28,399 nucleotides of DNA from a virus. The translations under genes and the position numbers were made by a program. The stretch covers positions 1 to 28,399 of IMG/VR virus record IMGVR_UViG_3300005436_000030. The stretch is one strand, 5' to 3'. Position 1 is the stretch's first letter; each line of letters opens with the position of its first letter. This document shows positions 1 to 8,402 of the stretch, piece by piece. The notes below the pieces were generated by a model. It was not told the DNA's origin, made no database searches, and saw nothing but the letters and a program-made list of their open reading frames with translations.

Positions 1-275
1 AGTGTAATAGCGCTTCCGGATATATCCAGCAGCTCATTCGTGTCAATGTTCCCTGTTACGAAACTAAGTATATTTCCGGGTTGCGCTACACCTTTTGTTA
101 CCGTTCCTGTTGTTCCGGTCGATCTGCGAGCTGTAGCAACATTATACGGAAGCACGCTGCCGTCCGCAGACGGTACCCACAAACCGACGAGGCCACGAGC
201 GAGGCTATTCTGTGATAGGCCTGTCTGCCATCTGGGCTGAGAATCGAATGAGCTTGGAACCGATATCAGCCCCAT
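1..275 (-). CDS. Partial gene, possible LamG-like tail or appendage protein
   Basis: An open frame starts at the ATG at 275 and runs off the left edge, giving 91 codons without a stop. It begins one base after the TAG of the preceding gene (277-279), so it belongs to the same late operon. The visible part contains LARGLVGLWVPSADGS followed by a PGN-x-LSF stretch, which resembles the start of concanavalin A/LamG-like domains in phage appendage and neck proteins. Only the N-terminal third or less would be present, so the assignment is weak. A function in host-surface binding is inferred from its place after the tailspike. Confidence 0.6.
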   Translation of the reverse strand, partial: MGLISVPSSFDSQPRWQTGLSQNSLARGLVGLWVPSADGSVLPYNVATARRSTGTTGTVTKGVAQPGNILSFVTGNIDTNELLDISGSAIT

Positions 276-276
276 G

Positions 277-633
277 CTAATAGCTTGTGATTTGTTCCAT
301 CATGCACGCCATCGTCGAGCCGTTCGTAGCGCCCCCGATGAATATCGCTCTAACATACATAACGCCTGTTGATACCGGCCATACCCCACTATTTACGCTG
401 CTGGCCGTGATGTCACCAGAAATGTACTGTTTGCGATACCAGTTCGTGTTATCGTCGGATGATTGCAGCTCTATTGTCGGCGCTGTCGTAGGTGCCGATA
501 CGCCATTTGTGATTTTCCAGACAATCTCACCGCCATACCCGGCAGTCAGATTGATACCCGTTCCCGTTACCGTTGCAGCCGCGCCCACAGCCTGGGACGC
601 GAGGATCGTCGTAGATGCTTTAGTCAGTGCCAT
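277..633 (-). CDS. Small phage structural protein (hypothetical)
   Basis: This 118-residue protein is rich in Ala, Thr, Gly and Ser, has no signal peptide or membrane segment, and looks like a beta-rich virion protein. It starts MALTKASTTILAS, with AAGGA about seven bases upstream of the ATG. A central stretch (IELQSSDDNTNWYRK) resembles small beta-sandwich proteins that I associate with phage tail regions. It follows the 124-residue protein by 9 bases and is followed within one base by the left-edge gene, so the three probably form the end of the tail operon. No specific function can be assigned. Confidence 0.75.
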   Translation of the reverse strand: MALTKASTTILASQAVGAAATVTGTGINLTAGYGGEIVWKITNGVSAPTTAPTIELQSSDDNTNWYRKQYISGDITASSVNSGVWPVSTGVMYVRAIFIGGATNGSTMACMMEQITSY

Positions 634-642
634 GGCCTATCC

Positions 643-1017
643 TTAAGTGGGCTGATTCGAGGTATAGGTCAAAGCAGGAAAGTTAACCGTATTCCCGCTT
701 GTCACTGTTTGAGCCGAGGTTTCGGAAGTAACCCATATCACCGTTGCCGATCCATCCGTAAATGCAATGGAGTTGCTGGTACCGGTTGCCGTCGCCGTGC
801 CGCTCTTCGTCGCCGTGGTGAGTATGCGAGGGTTGTTCGCAGTGCCGGACAGCGTATAATCCGTTGATGCCATCGTGATCGTACAGAGCGCATTACCAGT
901 AACTGTCGCGTAACTGTCACCCGCCGTATAAGCACTCAGCAGGATCATGCGGACCGCGTTTGTTTTGATGTAGGTCAGACCGCCATCAAGAGTATTACTA
1001 TTTGCCCACTTTGCCAT
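643..1017 (-). CDS. Conserved phage virion-associated protein, function unknown
   Basis: This 124-residue protein starts MAKWANSNTLDGGLTYIKTN. That N-terminus is characteristic of a common small protein of podoviruses and siphoviruses whose role is not established. The remainder is Thr/Ser/Ala/Gly rich and probably beta structured, ending in TSGNTVNFPALTYTSNQPT. A GGAG ribosome site lies about eight bases before the ATG. It is the first gene after the terminator that follows the tailspike gene, so it needs either read-through or its own promoter. The family resemblance is from memory of typical sequences. The structural role is inferred from context. Confidence 0.8.
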   Translation of the reverse strand: MAKWANSNTLDGGLTYIKTNAVRMILLSAYTAGDSYATVTGNALCTITMASTDYTLSGTANNPRILTTATKSGTATATGTSNSIAFTDGSATVIWVTSETSAQTVTSGNTVNFPALTYTSNQPT

Positions 1018-1037
1018 TTAAGCTCCGTTTATGATCG

Positions 1038-1061
1038 TAAAAAAAGCCGCAGAAGCGGCCT
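1038..1061 (-). terminator. Rho-independent terminator after tailspike gene
   Basis: On the minus strand the RNA would form the stem GCCGC-TTCT-GCGGC (1046-1059) followed directly by seven U residues (1039-1045). It lies 26 bases past the tailspike stop codon and before the ribosome site of the next gene. It should end or attenuate the structural transcript unless RNA polymerase is modified by an antiterminator. Confidence 0.85.
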
Positions 1062-1086
1062 TGGTTGTATGAATTTTCTAAGTTTA

Positions 1087-2571
1087 TTATTTTGCTACCC
1101 ATCCAGTGGCGCCAGAGCCGGACTCCTTTACGTATAAAGTCGTCCCCACTCCACCGCCAGTGTTTGTATAGAGAGAACCAGGAGGTGCCGCGATGACTCC
1201 ATTAGGAGCGCCAGCGCCAGAAAGCCATACTGCGTTCCCGACATAAAGAGCCGGTACGTTTGGCGGAGCATTGAAAACGTGAGCCGCTGCGGAATATGTC
1301 ATAGTGCCCTGCCCCGCCGTTGCTGATCCTCCTGTGGCAAGGATTCGCGTGTCGTAATCGTTGGCAATACCGGATGAGTGGAAATCGATGATCGTAGATT
1401 GAGCAGCATCAGTACGTCCGATTTCCATCTTCCCATCATACCCAACCTGAAAAGATACTTTTCCTGCAACCATTGACCGAAATGCAGTGCCGGATTCTTT
1501 CTCGTAAGAGAAGCCGACAGCGGTCAAATCACGGTCTGAGGAAAGAGCGGGTAATACACGAAAGCCATATTTAGGCCCGCGTGAGGCGAACCCTTCGAAG
1601 TAATCGTTTCGTGCAATAAAAGCCGTGCTGGATTTGTTCGGGCCTAGATTTACCGCGTCGTAGCCCCAAATATAGAAACCGTTCGCGTCGAGAATCTCCG
1701 AAACGTCGCCTTGCCTGTTATCTGTGCCCAACTCGAAACCGACGCCCTGCTTTGTATCGGCCCCTGTCGGCAATACGACGTTGGCGTTGTGCGCCCAAAC
1801 TTTCACAAAGTAGTTGACCTTCACAACGGACCCAGTAGCGGGTGTTTCAGTGACGTTCAATGCTGCGGTGTATTTGTACCATCCCTTTACGTATATGGTT
1901 TTAGACGCTGAGTCCCACGATTGAGCAAAACCTGTAATCGAGTTTGCGTTATCTCCAACAGTCAGCGACGAACCCAATTTGAAATCATCGAAATCCAAGG
2001 CACTCGTGAATGAAACGCTCGTTGGAGTGAACGTCGTTCCGGTCAGCTTCGTGCAGGTCACTCCTGCGTTATCGGCAAATGACGCTACGCTCTGAAGCGG
2101 TCCGTACAGGCTTAATTGGGACTGTGTCGCTATCCCGTATGCTTCTGCGTTGGCATCAAGCAGAGGCTGATTGGCGCGAAACGATGCGGTGCTAGCATCG
2201 CTACCGATACCTACATGCATTGAATTGGTGCGGCTTGCGCGACGCAGCACTCCGTCCAGCATGTAGGAGTTATCGACTATCGCTGCATCTTCGAAATGCC
2301 AAGTTACCCGTCGCTGAGTCTTGACCTTGGAAACAAGCTTATATGTTCCTGCAGGTACTTTTACATCGCAGTTGAGGGGCTTCGGAACATCAACTCCTTT
2401 TCCATCATTCACATTCGAATACGCTGTGGCAGCGAGCGCGGCGGCAGCGAATGCAGGAGTGGAATCAGTAACTCCCGTAGGATCGGCACCATAATAAATA
2501 ACATCTTTCACTACACTTGGAAATGATGATGAGTCAAATGCTACTGAAATTGTTCCAATTACGGATGACAT
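1087..2571 (-). CDS. Tailspike protein with pectate-lyase-like N-terminal region
   Basis: This 494-residue protein is a probable receptor-binding or depolymerising tailspike. Near residues 22-45 it has the segment DVIYYGADPTGVTDSTPAF, the standard opening of pectate-lyase/right-handed beta-helix phage spikes. Near residue 400 it has IDFHSSGIANDYDTRILATG, a segment seen in many podovirus spikes and fibres, and it ends in LYVKESGSGATGWVAK. A GAGGAAT ribosome site precedes the ATG. The catalytic residues of a glycan lyase or hydrolase cannot be picked out by eye, so any enzymatic activity is inferred. It follows the tail fibre gene and is followed by a terminator. Confidence 0.85.
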   Translation of the reverse strand: MSSVIGTISVAFDSSSFPSVVKDVIYYGADPTGVTDSTPAFAAAALAATAYSNVNDGKGVDVPKPLNCDVKVPAGTYKLVSKVKTQRRVTWHFEDAAIVDNSYMLDGVLRRASRTNSMHVGIGSDASTASFRANQPLLDANAEAYGIATQSQLSLYGPLQSVASFADNAGVTCTKLTGTTFTPTSVSFTSALDFDDFKLGSSLTVGDNANSITGFAQSWDSASKTIYVKGWYKYTAALNVTETPATGSVVKVNYFVKVWAHNANVVLPTGADTKQGVGFELGTDNRQGDVSEILDANGFYIWGYDAVNLGPNKSSTAFIARNDYFEGFASRGPKYGFRVLPALSSDRDLTAVGFSYEKESGTAFRSMVAGKVSFQVGYDGKMEIGRTDAAQSTIIDFHSSGIANDYDTRILATGGSATAGQGTMTYSAAAHVFNAPPNVPALYVGNAVWLSGAGAPNGVIAAPPGSLYTNTGGGVGTTLYVKESGSGATGWVAK

Positions 2572-2615
2572 TTAATTCCTCTTTTTTATAACATCTGATT
2601 GATAATATTGCATGG

Positions 2616-3890
2616 TTAGTATCCTATGGCGAACCATGCGCATAAATGAGAGACTGCATCCGAAGTATCAACCGTAACCCCGCTCGTTGTGGGGGCCGCA
2701 AGCGCGTAGAGATTCCCCGTCGAACCAGAGAGGCTGGTCAATTGGAAAGAAGCGCAAAGATTAGCGAACGGGACAGGAAAGACGATTGAAAGACCAGACG
2801 GCCCCGGTATAGTCCCTTGACCCCACTGAATTAAGAGATTGCCGGGAAATTTATAATAGCCGTTCGCGCTCAGCGATAAGACTGATGCAAGACCCGCTGG
2901 AGTGCATCCAACATTAGTTAAGACACCGTTAAGCTGTTCCGCGTTTGTCCCGAACCTGCTTGTACCTGCCAGGGCAGATGTCGCAGCTGGAGATATCCTG
3001 AGAAAATGCAGCTCAAATATAGTCGTAGTTTGCGCACGCACCAGAACGCGGTCCCCGATAGCCGCCGTATAAGTCAACCCCCCGTCCACCAAGAGATTGG
3101 AATTATTTGTGAAGACATGAGCCGCATTGCAGTAAATCTCAGTCCATGCGCCGGCTTGTGGCGCGGCAGGAAAGTTGGTAAATGTTACCGCCGATCCGGT
3201 AAGGGTAATTCTGTTGCTTACCCATATATTCGAAGCGGCAGGATCGGCAGCTACGCTTGAATTGGCAAAGACAAGGGAAGTCCCGGACAGCGTTACCGGA
3301 GTAATCAGCGGCGCGGTTAATGATGTTGGTACTGAGGTATTTTTTGAAGTTAACAGCCCTAATGCAACAGAATTAAGCCCGGAATCGAGCGCTCCGCTAT
3401 CCAGCAACACCGTAACCGTAGTAACAGTTGAGAACACCGAAGCGGTAATAGAGCCATAGACCACACCAGCCGTTACCGTGCATTGCACCCTGCGCCCAAT
3501 CTGAAATGATCCTGTCTGGTCACCTGCAACAGAAAATGAGGTTGCGCTGATGTAAGTCGGCGCTGAACCGAACGTTACCCACTGGCTTACCGAGACATTC
3601 GCGTCATTAATGCCGGAAACGTTATCGATAGTGCGTTGCAATACGCCCAAAGCATCACGTATGGTAAACTTATAAGCTACGCCACCAGTCAGCCATATCG
3701 GACTCGATGGCAGGCCCAAGCTATTCAGAACAATAGGATTAGCCTGGGGAGTGAGTCCGGTATTATCGGTATAAGTCGGGTAAGCGCTGGATGTACCGGC
3801 GAGATAAGTGTAGATTGACCCACCAGACAGCGGCGCGCCGTTGCTGTCCACTTGCTGGTCATTGACGATAGGTGCGAGGAAATATGCCAT
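2616..3890 (-). CDS. Tail fibre protein
   Basis: This 424-residue protein has a two-part fibre layout. Residues 1-100 form a conserved head- or neck-binding region: GGSIYTYLAGTSSAYPTYT, then NSLGLPSSPIWLTGGVAYKF and a following RDALG, all typical of podovirus fibre N-termini. Residues 100-330 are low complexity and Ser/Thr/Val/Ala rich, with probable beta repeats. The C-terminal 80 residues (GYYKFPGNLLIQWGQG, then IVFPVPFANLCASFQLTSLS) match the distal tip domain common to gp53-like tail fibres, which contacts the receptor. The ribosome site is a modest AAGAGA. The gene lies between the last ejection protein and the tailspike, so the virion probably carries two different receptor-binding proteins. 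Confidence 0.88.
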   Translation of the reverse strand: MAYFLAPIVNDQQVDSNGAPLSGGSIYTYLAGTSSAYPTYTDNTGLTPQANPIVLNSLGLPSSPIWLTGGVAYKFTIRDALGVLQRTIDNVSGINDANVSVSQWVTFGSAPTYISATSFSVAGDQTGSFQIGRRVQCTVTAGVVYGSITASVFSTVTTVTVLLDSGALDSGLNSVALGLLTSKNTSVPTSLTAPLITPVTLSGTSLVFANSSVAADPAASNIWVSNRITLTGSAVTFTNFPAAPQAGAWTEIYCNAAHVFTNNSNLLVDGGLTYTAAIGDRVLVRAQTTTIFELHFLRISPAATSALAGTSRFGTNAEQLNGVLTNVGCTPAGLASVLSLSANGYYKFPGNLLIQWGQGTIPGPSGLSIVFPVPFANLCASFQLTSLSGSTGNLYALAAPTTSGVTVDTSDAVSHLCAWFAIGY

Positions 3891-3972
3891 TTAATCTCTT
3901 ATGAATGATGAACAGCAGTTACGCATAGCGTTAATGGCTATGGGGATTGTGCTGATACAAGTTATCTGGGAC

Positions 3973-5589
3973 TTACTTAAGCAGAGACTGCCCAAGCGCA
4001 GTGCCTACGAGTGGGGCAAGTTTTTTGGCACCATGACTAAGCGCATTTGCTCCAGCTGGCCTGCGAGCAAGTAAAGCCGCCATGATCTTTTGGCCTGACT
4101 TGGTATAAGGCAGCGCAGCCGCACCTACCCCTAAGAACATGGGGTTTATGGTTGCAGCGCCACCAAGAGCGCCTGCCGCAAGTCCACGCCCGATCGTTCC
4201 TGAATCAGGGTATTTCGAATTCAGTACATTTACTCCTGCATCAGATAAATCCTGCATGAGAGCGTTGCCTGTGGCTACTTTTCCCTTTCCGACGCTTCTG
4301 TCAGAGCCGCGCACCGCAGCGGCAAGCTGACTCGGAGAAAACCCCTGCGATTGGTCACCTGCCCTGGATCCAGCATTACGCAACCTGACATAATTCGCGT
4401 AATTGGAGTTTGCTTGCGCGAGTTCCTTGGCGTGAGATGGATTGGAACGAGTAAGACCGGCTTTCATGGAAGATAAAGTCTCATTGATCGCAGAGCCGAG
4501 TTCTCTATGATAAGGATCGGCAGAGCTTGAGAAATTCTTGGCTTCATGCGCCAGCTTTGCCTCAACCAGCTTGTAAGTATCGCCAGTCATAACCCTGTTT
4601 GGGTTTATGTCACCCATAAGTGATTCAAACTTCGATAACTCTTTTCCACCCAGACCCTTTGATGCCATTTGCTGAAGATTGTTTATTTCTCCGACAAACT
4701 GAGAGTCAGGCTTGAATACCAGTTTTGGCAGCAAATCATCATATTGTTTACTGACTGCATTCTTTACCGCTTCAATACCTTCACGGCCTACAGGCAGGCT
4801 CTTAGCGTCAACGCCTGTTCCGACTAATGCCCTTGCGTAGGCGGCGCGGTTTAACTCTTCCACGGCTCTTTTACGGCCTCCTGTGATGGCATCCCCGAGC
4901 AACGGAACGGACATCAGTTTGTCTTCCGTGCGCTGAGCCACGCCGCCAAGTATCTGGCCTGGAGTCGGAGTGATTCCTTGCGCCATAAGCGACTTCACTT
5001 CCTTGCTGGTATTGGGAGAGATAATGGAACCGATGGCGCTACCGATTGGGGCCATTGCAGCACCGAATGCCGCGCCGGTCCCGATCTGCCCTAGTTTTTC
5101 ATCAGCAAAGTTCCCCTTGGTGACGGGTTGCGCAGCGCCGACGATGCCGCCCTGTGCCGCCGCGCGCGCAAGATTGGCCGCATCAAATGCACTTTTTCCT
5201 TTCGCAAGTTGCAGCGCTTTCACGGAGGCTAGCGGAAGAGTCGCGGCAATACCGCCAGTTATCCTGGCAAGGTCTATGCCATCCCGGCCAGAGGCGGCCC
5301 GCGCCTGCTGATAGGCTGCCTCATCATCCTGTATTTTCTTGTCGATGCCTTCCGGCAAACCGCCAATCCGGTTGATGGTATTGCGTACCCCTTCCGGCAG
5401 GGCGTGACTCAGCATCTGCGCGCCAGCATCGAGAACATCTCTCGCCCCTTGAACCACTCCACCCAGGGTACTGCCTTGGAAGCCACCATCACCGGCAAGC
5501 TTTAACTCATCGTTTTTAGGAGCGCGTAGGACATAGCCGCCCTCGCTCTTTGTCTCTGACTTGGGAGCGCGCAGGATAAATCCGCTCAT
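3973..5589 (-). CDS. DNA ejection protein in the P22 gp16 position
   Basis: The protein has 538 residues if translation starts at the ATG that overlaps the previous stop in ATGA (MSGFILRAPKSE); five extra codons are open upstream. P22 gp16 is about 609 residues and is ejected to help DNA cross the inner membrane. The sequence shows Ala/Gly-rich, weakly hydrophobic stretches around residues 100-200 and 460-530, which suit membrane insertion, and a charged helical middle part. The N-terminus carries two copies of a G-(F/Y)-(I/V)-LRAPK motif 18 residues apart. Identity to gp16 rests on gene order and composition; I see no catalytic motif. Confidence 0.75.
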   Translation of the reverse strand: MSGFILRAPKSETKSEGGYVLRAPKNDELKLAGDGGFQGSTLGGVVQGARDVLDAGAQMLSHALPEGVRNTINRIGGLPEGIDKKIQDDEAAYQQARAASGRDGIDLARITGGIAATLPLASVKALQLAKGKSAFDAANLARAAAQGGIVGAAQPVTKGNFADEKLGQIGTGAAFGAAMAPIGSAIGSIISPNTSKEVKSLMAQGITPTPGQILGGVAQRTEDKLMSVPLLGDAITGGRKRAVEELNRAAYARALVGTGVDAKSLPVGREGIEAVKNAVSKQYDDLLPKLVFKPDSQFVGEINNLQQMASKGLGGKELSKFESLMGDINPNRVMTGDTYKLVEAKLAHEAKNFSSSADPYHRELGSAINETLSSMKAGLTRSNPSHAKELAQANSNYANYVRLRNAGSRAGDQSQGFSPSQLAAAVRGSDRSVGKGKVATGNALMQDLSDAGVNVLNSKYPDSGTIGRGLAAGALGGAATINPMFLGVGAAALPYTKSGQKIMAALLARRPAGANALSHGAKKLAPLVGTALGQSLLK

Positions 5590-6905
5590 TTGCGACGTAC
5601 CCATTTCGTACCATCGGAAACATAAACCGTGCCATCCGACGCCTCGGCCTCATATCCCTTGTGGGTAGCGGGGTCAGGCATGGATTTCACTCTCGTTTCT
5701 TGGACAGAATTGCCGTCAGGTACTTTGCTGACGCCAGATGACCCAAGGCCATACAGTTCCTCCAGTTTATCCAAAGCGCGCTTGTTGGCGGGATATCCCA
5801 GAGTCGGATCAGTCGCCGTCGAAAGGTAAAGTTTCAATTCCGTATTCGAATCCATCTGCTTGGCGCTCATTCCTGTGGCTTTCATGATCGCCTGCAGGAG
5901 CAGGGGCCGCGTCATGGCTATGGAATCGCGCACCGACTGATTCTGAGTTCCGGCTATCCTTCCCACGGCTTGGCCCAAACCAGAAGCGGATGCCTGGGCC
6001 GCTATGTTCGATAGCACCCCTTGCCCCGGATCAGTAATGCCGCTCCCTTCCTTCAATTGATCGTAATAATCCCGCAACGTGGAAGAGACGCTATTGACGG
6101 TTTCCTTGCCTGTCAGCGCAGTATTCAACTTTTGGTCAGCCGGACCGCCCTTTATGGCTTCTAGGCTACCGTCAGGCAGGAATTTGTATCCTGCTGGCGC
6201 TTTATTGGCACCGCCGCCTTGCGCCATTTGTTCACGAGCGCGAGCATCGGTCATATTCTGACCACGCATCTGAGTTTTATTGCTTGCAATGCTATCCGGG
6301 GACTGAGTCATCGGAGTCGCGCCGGTAACTCTTACTTCACCCGTTACCGAATCTGTCACTCTATCCTGCTGAGCCCCACCAAGATTCAAAGTCGATGTTT
6401 TAGGTAACAATTGTTCGGCAGTCAAGGCATGACCAGCCGCCCATTTCTTGATGAGATCAGGATTGTTGCGGAAGCTGTAAAGCTGCGCCCGATCCTCATC
6501 CATATTCGCGCCGGTAATTTTCTCCAGCCGGTTTAGCTGATCAATGGCATAAGCTTCAGTAGGATTCGCCATCAAGGATGTTGCGGATTGCTTGACTAGA
6601 CCGCCAATTTTCCCCTGAAGGTCAAGTTTCCTCGATTGAGCCTCATCCATTTGCTTCTGGTAGGCGTTCGCTTCATCCAAACGTCCAGAACGCATCAACT
6701 GATCAACCAAGTCCTGCCCTTGAGCGCCACTCGATAGCATCCCCTTGAGCGCTTCCTTGTCGGCTGTCGCTTGCTGATCCTTGGCAAGTTCCCGCTCGTA
6801 TAGCTGCTGTTTCATCTGGCCGAGCTTATGCTCTTGCAGTTTGGCGAAAATATCCTTGAAAGGATCTTCGTTGTTGCCGCTCAGCGGTATGGAGGCGTCG
6901 ATCAT
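5586..6905 (-). CDS. DNA ejection protein in the P22 gp20 position
   Basis: This 439-residue protein is helical and Gln/Ala/Lys rich near its N-terminus, with a likely coiled coil around residues 15-115 (KLQEHKLGQMKQQLYERELA and onward). A Gly/Ser-poor central part follows. The length compares well with P22 gp20 (about 471), an ejected virion protein that forms part of the trans-periplasmic conduit. It starts in an ATGA overlap with the upstream gp7-position gene and ends in an ATGA overlap with the gp16-position gene, so the three are translationally coupled. No enzymatic motif is apparent. The assignment rests on synteny and composition. Confidence 0.75.
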   Translation of the reverse strand: MIDASIPLSGNNEDPFKDIFAKLQEHKLGQMKQQLYERELAKDQQATADKEALKGMLSSGAQGQDLVDQLMRSGRLDEANAYQKQMDEAQSRKLDLQGKIGGLVKQSATSLMANPTEAYAIDQLNRLEKITGANMDEDRAQLYSFRNNPDLIKKWAAGHALTAEQLLPKTSTLNLGGAQQDRVTDSVTGEVRVTGATPMTQSPDSIASNKTQMRGQNMTDARAREQMAQGGGANKAPAGYKFLPDGSLEAIKGGPADQKLNTALTGKETVNSVSSTLRDYYDQLKEGSGITDPGQGVLSNIAAQASASGLGQAVGRIAGTQNQSVRDSIAMTRPLLLQAIMKATGMSAKQMDSNTELKLYLSTATDPTLGYPANKRALDKLEELYGLGSSGVSKVPDGNSVQETRVKSMPDPATHKGYEAEASDGTVYVSDGTKWVRRK

Positions 6906-7726
6906 AAGAATAAGAGAGGTAGCATTTCAGAAGCGCCAGCCCCTCCGCCCATGCCGCCCCCGAAAATAGACCCTAGAGGGGCATATGCAGCGCTAGATAG
7001 TCCTGCGCCTCCGTTTGAGGGTGAACTTGAGCTTGCTGGAGTCCCGGCCCCGAGCATGTTTTGTACGCCAGATCCAAGCATGCCATTTGCCCCCGCGCCC
7101 ATCCCGGCAAGACTCAACCCTGAATTGATCGAGCTACCAATGGCGTTAGCCTGCCCCATGATTCCCGCTGCCTGGGCATTACCCGCACCAATCGTGTTTT
7201 GTCCAAAAGCATTGGAGAAGTTTTGCCGGATGTTCGCCACGTTCCCCGCCGATGCCTGTCCTAATTGCGCCACGCTTGAAAGGAAGTTTTGCACGCGGGA
7301 CTTATCCTGCGCATTACGGTCATAGCCAGCCTGGAAACTTGTTCCTGCGTAGTCCTGCGCGAATCGCTGGCCTTCTTTCAGTGCCGCACCTGACAGGTAA
7401 TTCCCGCCCGATGCTTGTTTGCGGTCGAGCGCCTGCTGCCCCTGCTGCAACTGGAATTGATAGCCAGGTGTACTGGTTAAATCCGCTCCGGTAAACGGCG
7501 TGAGTAATGAGCCGTAGTTGGCGCTGGTTGAGTCACCCGCAGGCAGACCCAGGTAAGTATTTAGTTGGCTCTGCGCCTGTGATCCGCTCTGTAGGTAAGG
7601 GTCATAATTAGCAACGGAAGCCGCCTCTTCTTTCTGAGCTACATTATTAGCCTCGGCAGCTGCTGATTGCTGCGCTTTCGCTGCCTTCTTCGAGCTTCCG
7701 CTGATTGCCGAAAAAAGACTACCCAT
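6902..7726 (-). CDS. DNA ejection protein in the P22 gp7 position
   Basis: This 274-residue protein begins MGSLFSAISGSSKKAAKAQQ and continues with an Ala/Gln-rich helix, a typical start for podovirus DNA transfer proteins. A conserved middle part (TPGYQFQLQQGQQALDRKQA, then GNYLSGAALKEGQRFAQDYA) matches my memory of that family. The last 80 residues are very rich in Gly, Ala and Ser. P22 gp7 is about 229 residues and is ejected with gp16 and gp20. The gene overlaps the previous one in TAATG and the next in ATGA. The family call is fairly secure; the mechanism is taken from P22. Confidence 0.85.
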   Translation of the reverse strand: MGSLFSAISGSSKKAAKAQQSAAAEANNVAQKEEAASVANYDPYLQSGSQAQSQLNTYLGLPAGDSTSANYGSLLTPFTGADLTSTPGYQFQLQQGQQALDRKQASGGNYLSGAALKEGQRFAQDYAGTSFQAGYDRNAQDKSRVQNFLSSVAQLGQASAGNVANIRQNFSNAFGQNTIGAGNAQAAGIMGQANAIGSSINSGLSLAGMGAGANGMLGSGVQNMLGAGTPASSSSPSNGGAGLSSAAYAPLGSIFGGGMGGGAGASEMLPLLFL

Positions 7727-8022
7727 TAAGACCTCCAGTACACATATCTCATTCCCTCTCTGGTTTCTATTGGCCCGAACAGGGAAAAACCCATCGAAAC
7801 CATGAATTTATGGTGTTTCGTATCGCCGTGCGGCTCATTTAGCGCATATACCGGCGTTTTATATAACCTAAACACATAATCCCAATCCTGTTTCAGTCTT
7901 TTCTTGATGTTGTGCGACCACTTTTTAATATCGCAGTGCATCCAGACGCGGCCTTGATACCGCTCGACGTAAACCGTATATTCCGGTTTGTCGATTACCG
8001 ATTCTTTAGACGACAGACTCAT
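7726..8022 (-). CDS. Phage protein in the P22 gp14 position
   Basis: This 98-residue protein has the layout of a small GNAT-like phage family: YTVYVERYQGRVWMHCDIKK near the start, and HKFMVSMGFSLFG followed by RYVYWR at the end. P22 gp14, a head-assembly factor, occupies the same place between the head-closure proteins and gp7. I think this protein is related to that family (DUF2824), but I recall it only by pattern. It is shorter than P22 gp14 (about 172 residues), and no acetyl-CoA-binding loop is obvious, so catalytic activity is doubtful. Start and stop overlap both neighbours by 1-4 bases. Confidence 0.75.
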   Translation of the reverse strand: MSLSSKESVIDKPEYTVYVERYQGRVWMHCDIKKWSHNIKKRLKQDWDYVFRLYKTPVYALNEPHGDTKHHKFMVSMGFSLFGPIETREGMRYVYWRS

Positions 8023-8402
8023 CTCAGTTCATACCACTGGCTCAATGTGCCAGTGCCTGAACTGACAGTGACGTTATAGGTCTCCCCATTGGGAATATCG
8101 GCATAGATGTTCATGTTTATTCCTGCTGAATTCTGGCCGTTGCCGCGTATTACCAGCCCAGACGATAAAGTGATTGCCAGAGCCGCGACCGCCGTGGAAG
8201 TGGCGCGGACATTGATCGCTATCGGACGCCCGGTTCCGTTCGTATAAGTAGTCCCGAGCGCACGACTGGACGCCATGTCCTGCCAAGTCTGCCTTGTGAC
8301 AATAGACTGTATCCGCTGACACCAGTACAGCCAGGACATAGTAATCATGTCGCTGCCAGCAATAGGCATGTTTGAGGGGATGTCAAAATCCGACTTAGCC
8401 AA
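8019..8402 (-). CDS. Hypothetical virion protein between gp10-like and gp14-position genes
   Basis: The frame encodes 127 residues from the TTG at 8402 (MAKSDFDIPSN). Other possible starts are a TTG at 8423 and an ATG at 8369, and none has a strong ribosome site. After a Trp/Met-rich helix (SWLYWCQRIQ) the protein is Ala/Ser/Thr/Gly rich and looks like a small beta domain (VAALAITLSSGLVIRGNG). It occupies the place where P22 carries the gp26 tail needle, but it has neither the length (233) nor the heptad coiled coil of a needle. Function unknown; a virion component is likely from the operon. Confidence 0.65.
   Translation of the reverse strand: MAKSDFDIPSNMPIAGSDMITMSWLYWCQRIQSIVTRQTWQDMASSRALGTTYTNGTGRPIAINVRATSTAVAALAITLSSGLVIRGNGQNSAGINMNIYADIPNGETYNVTVSSGTGTLSQWYELR

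Noticed and set aside
3901-4074. 57-codon plus-strand frame with a hydrophobic helix starting in the gap before the tail fibre gene
   Set aside because: It begins in an intergenic gap and looks like a membrane protein, but it has no ribosome site at a useful distance and most of it is antisense to the ejection protein gene. P22 has opposite-strand genes in a comparable place, so it is worth a glance only.
6828-7325. 165-codon plus-strand frame opposite the gp7-position gene
   Set aside because: It is Pro/Ala rich because it mirrors Gly/Ala-rich codons of the real gene; no start signal or recognised motif.
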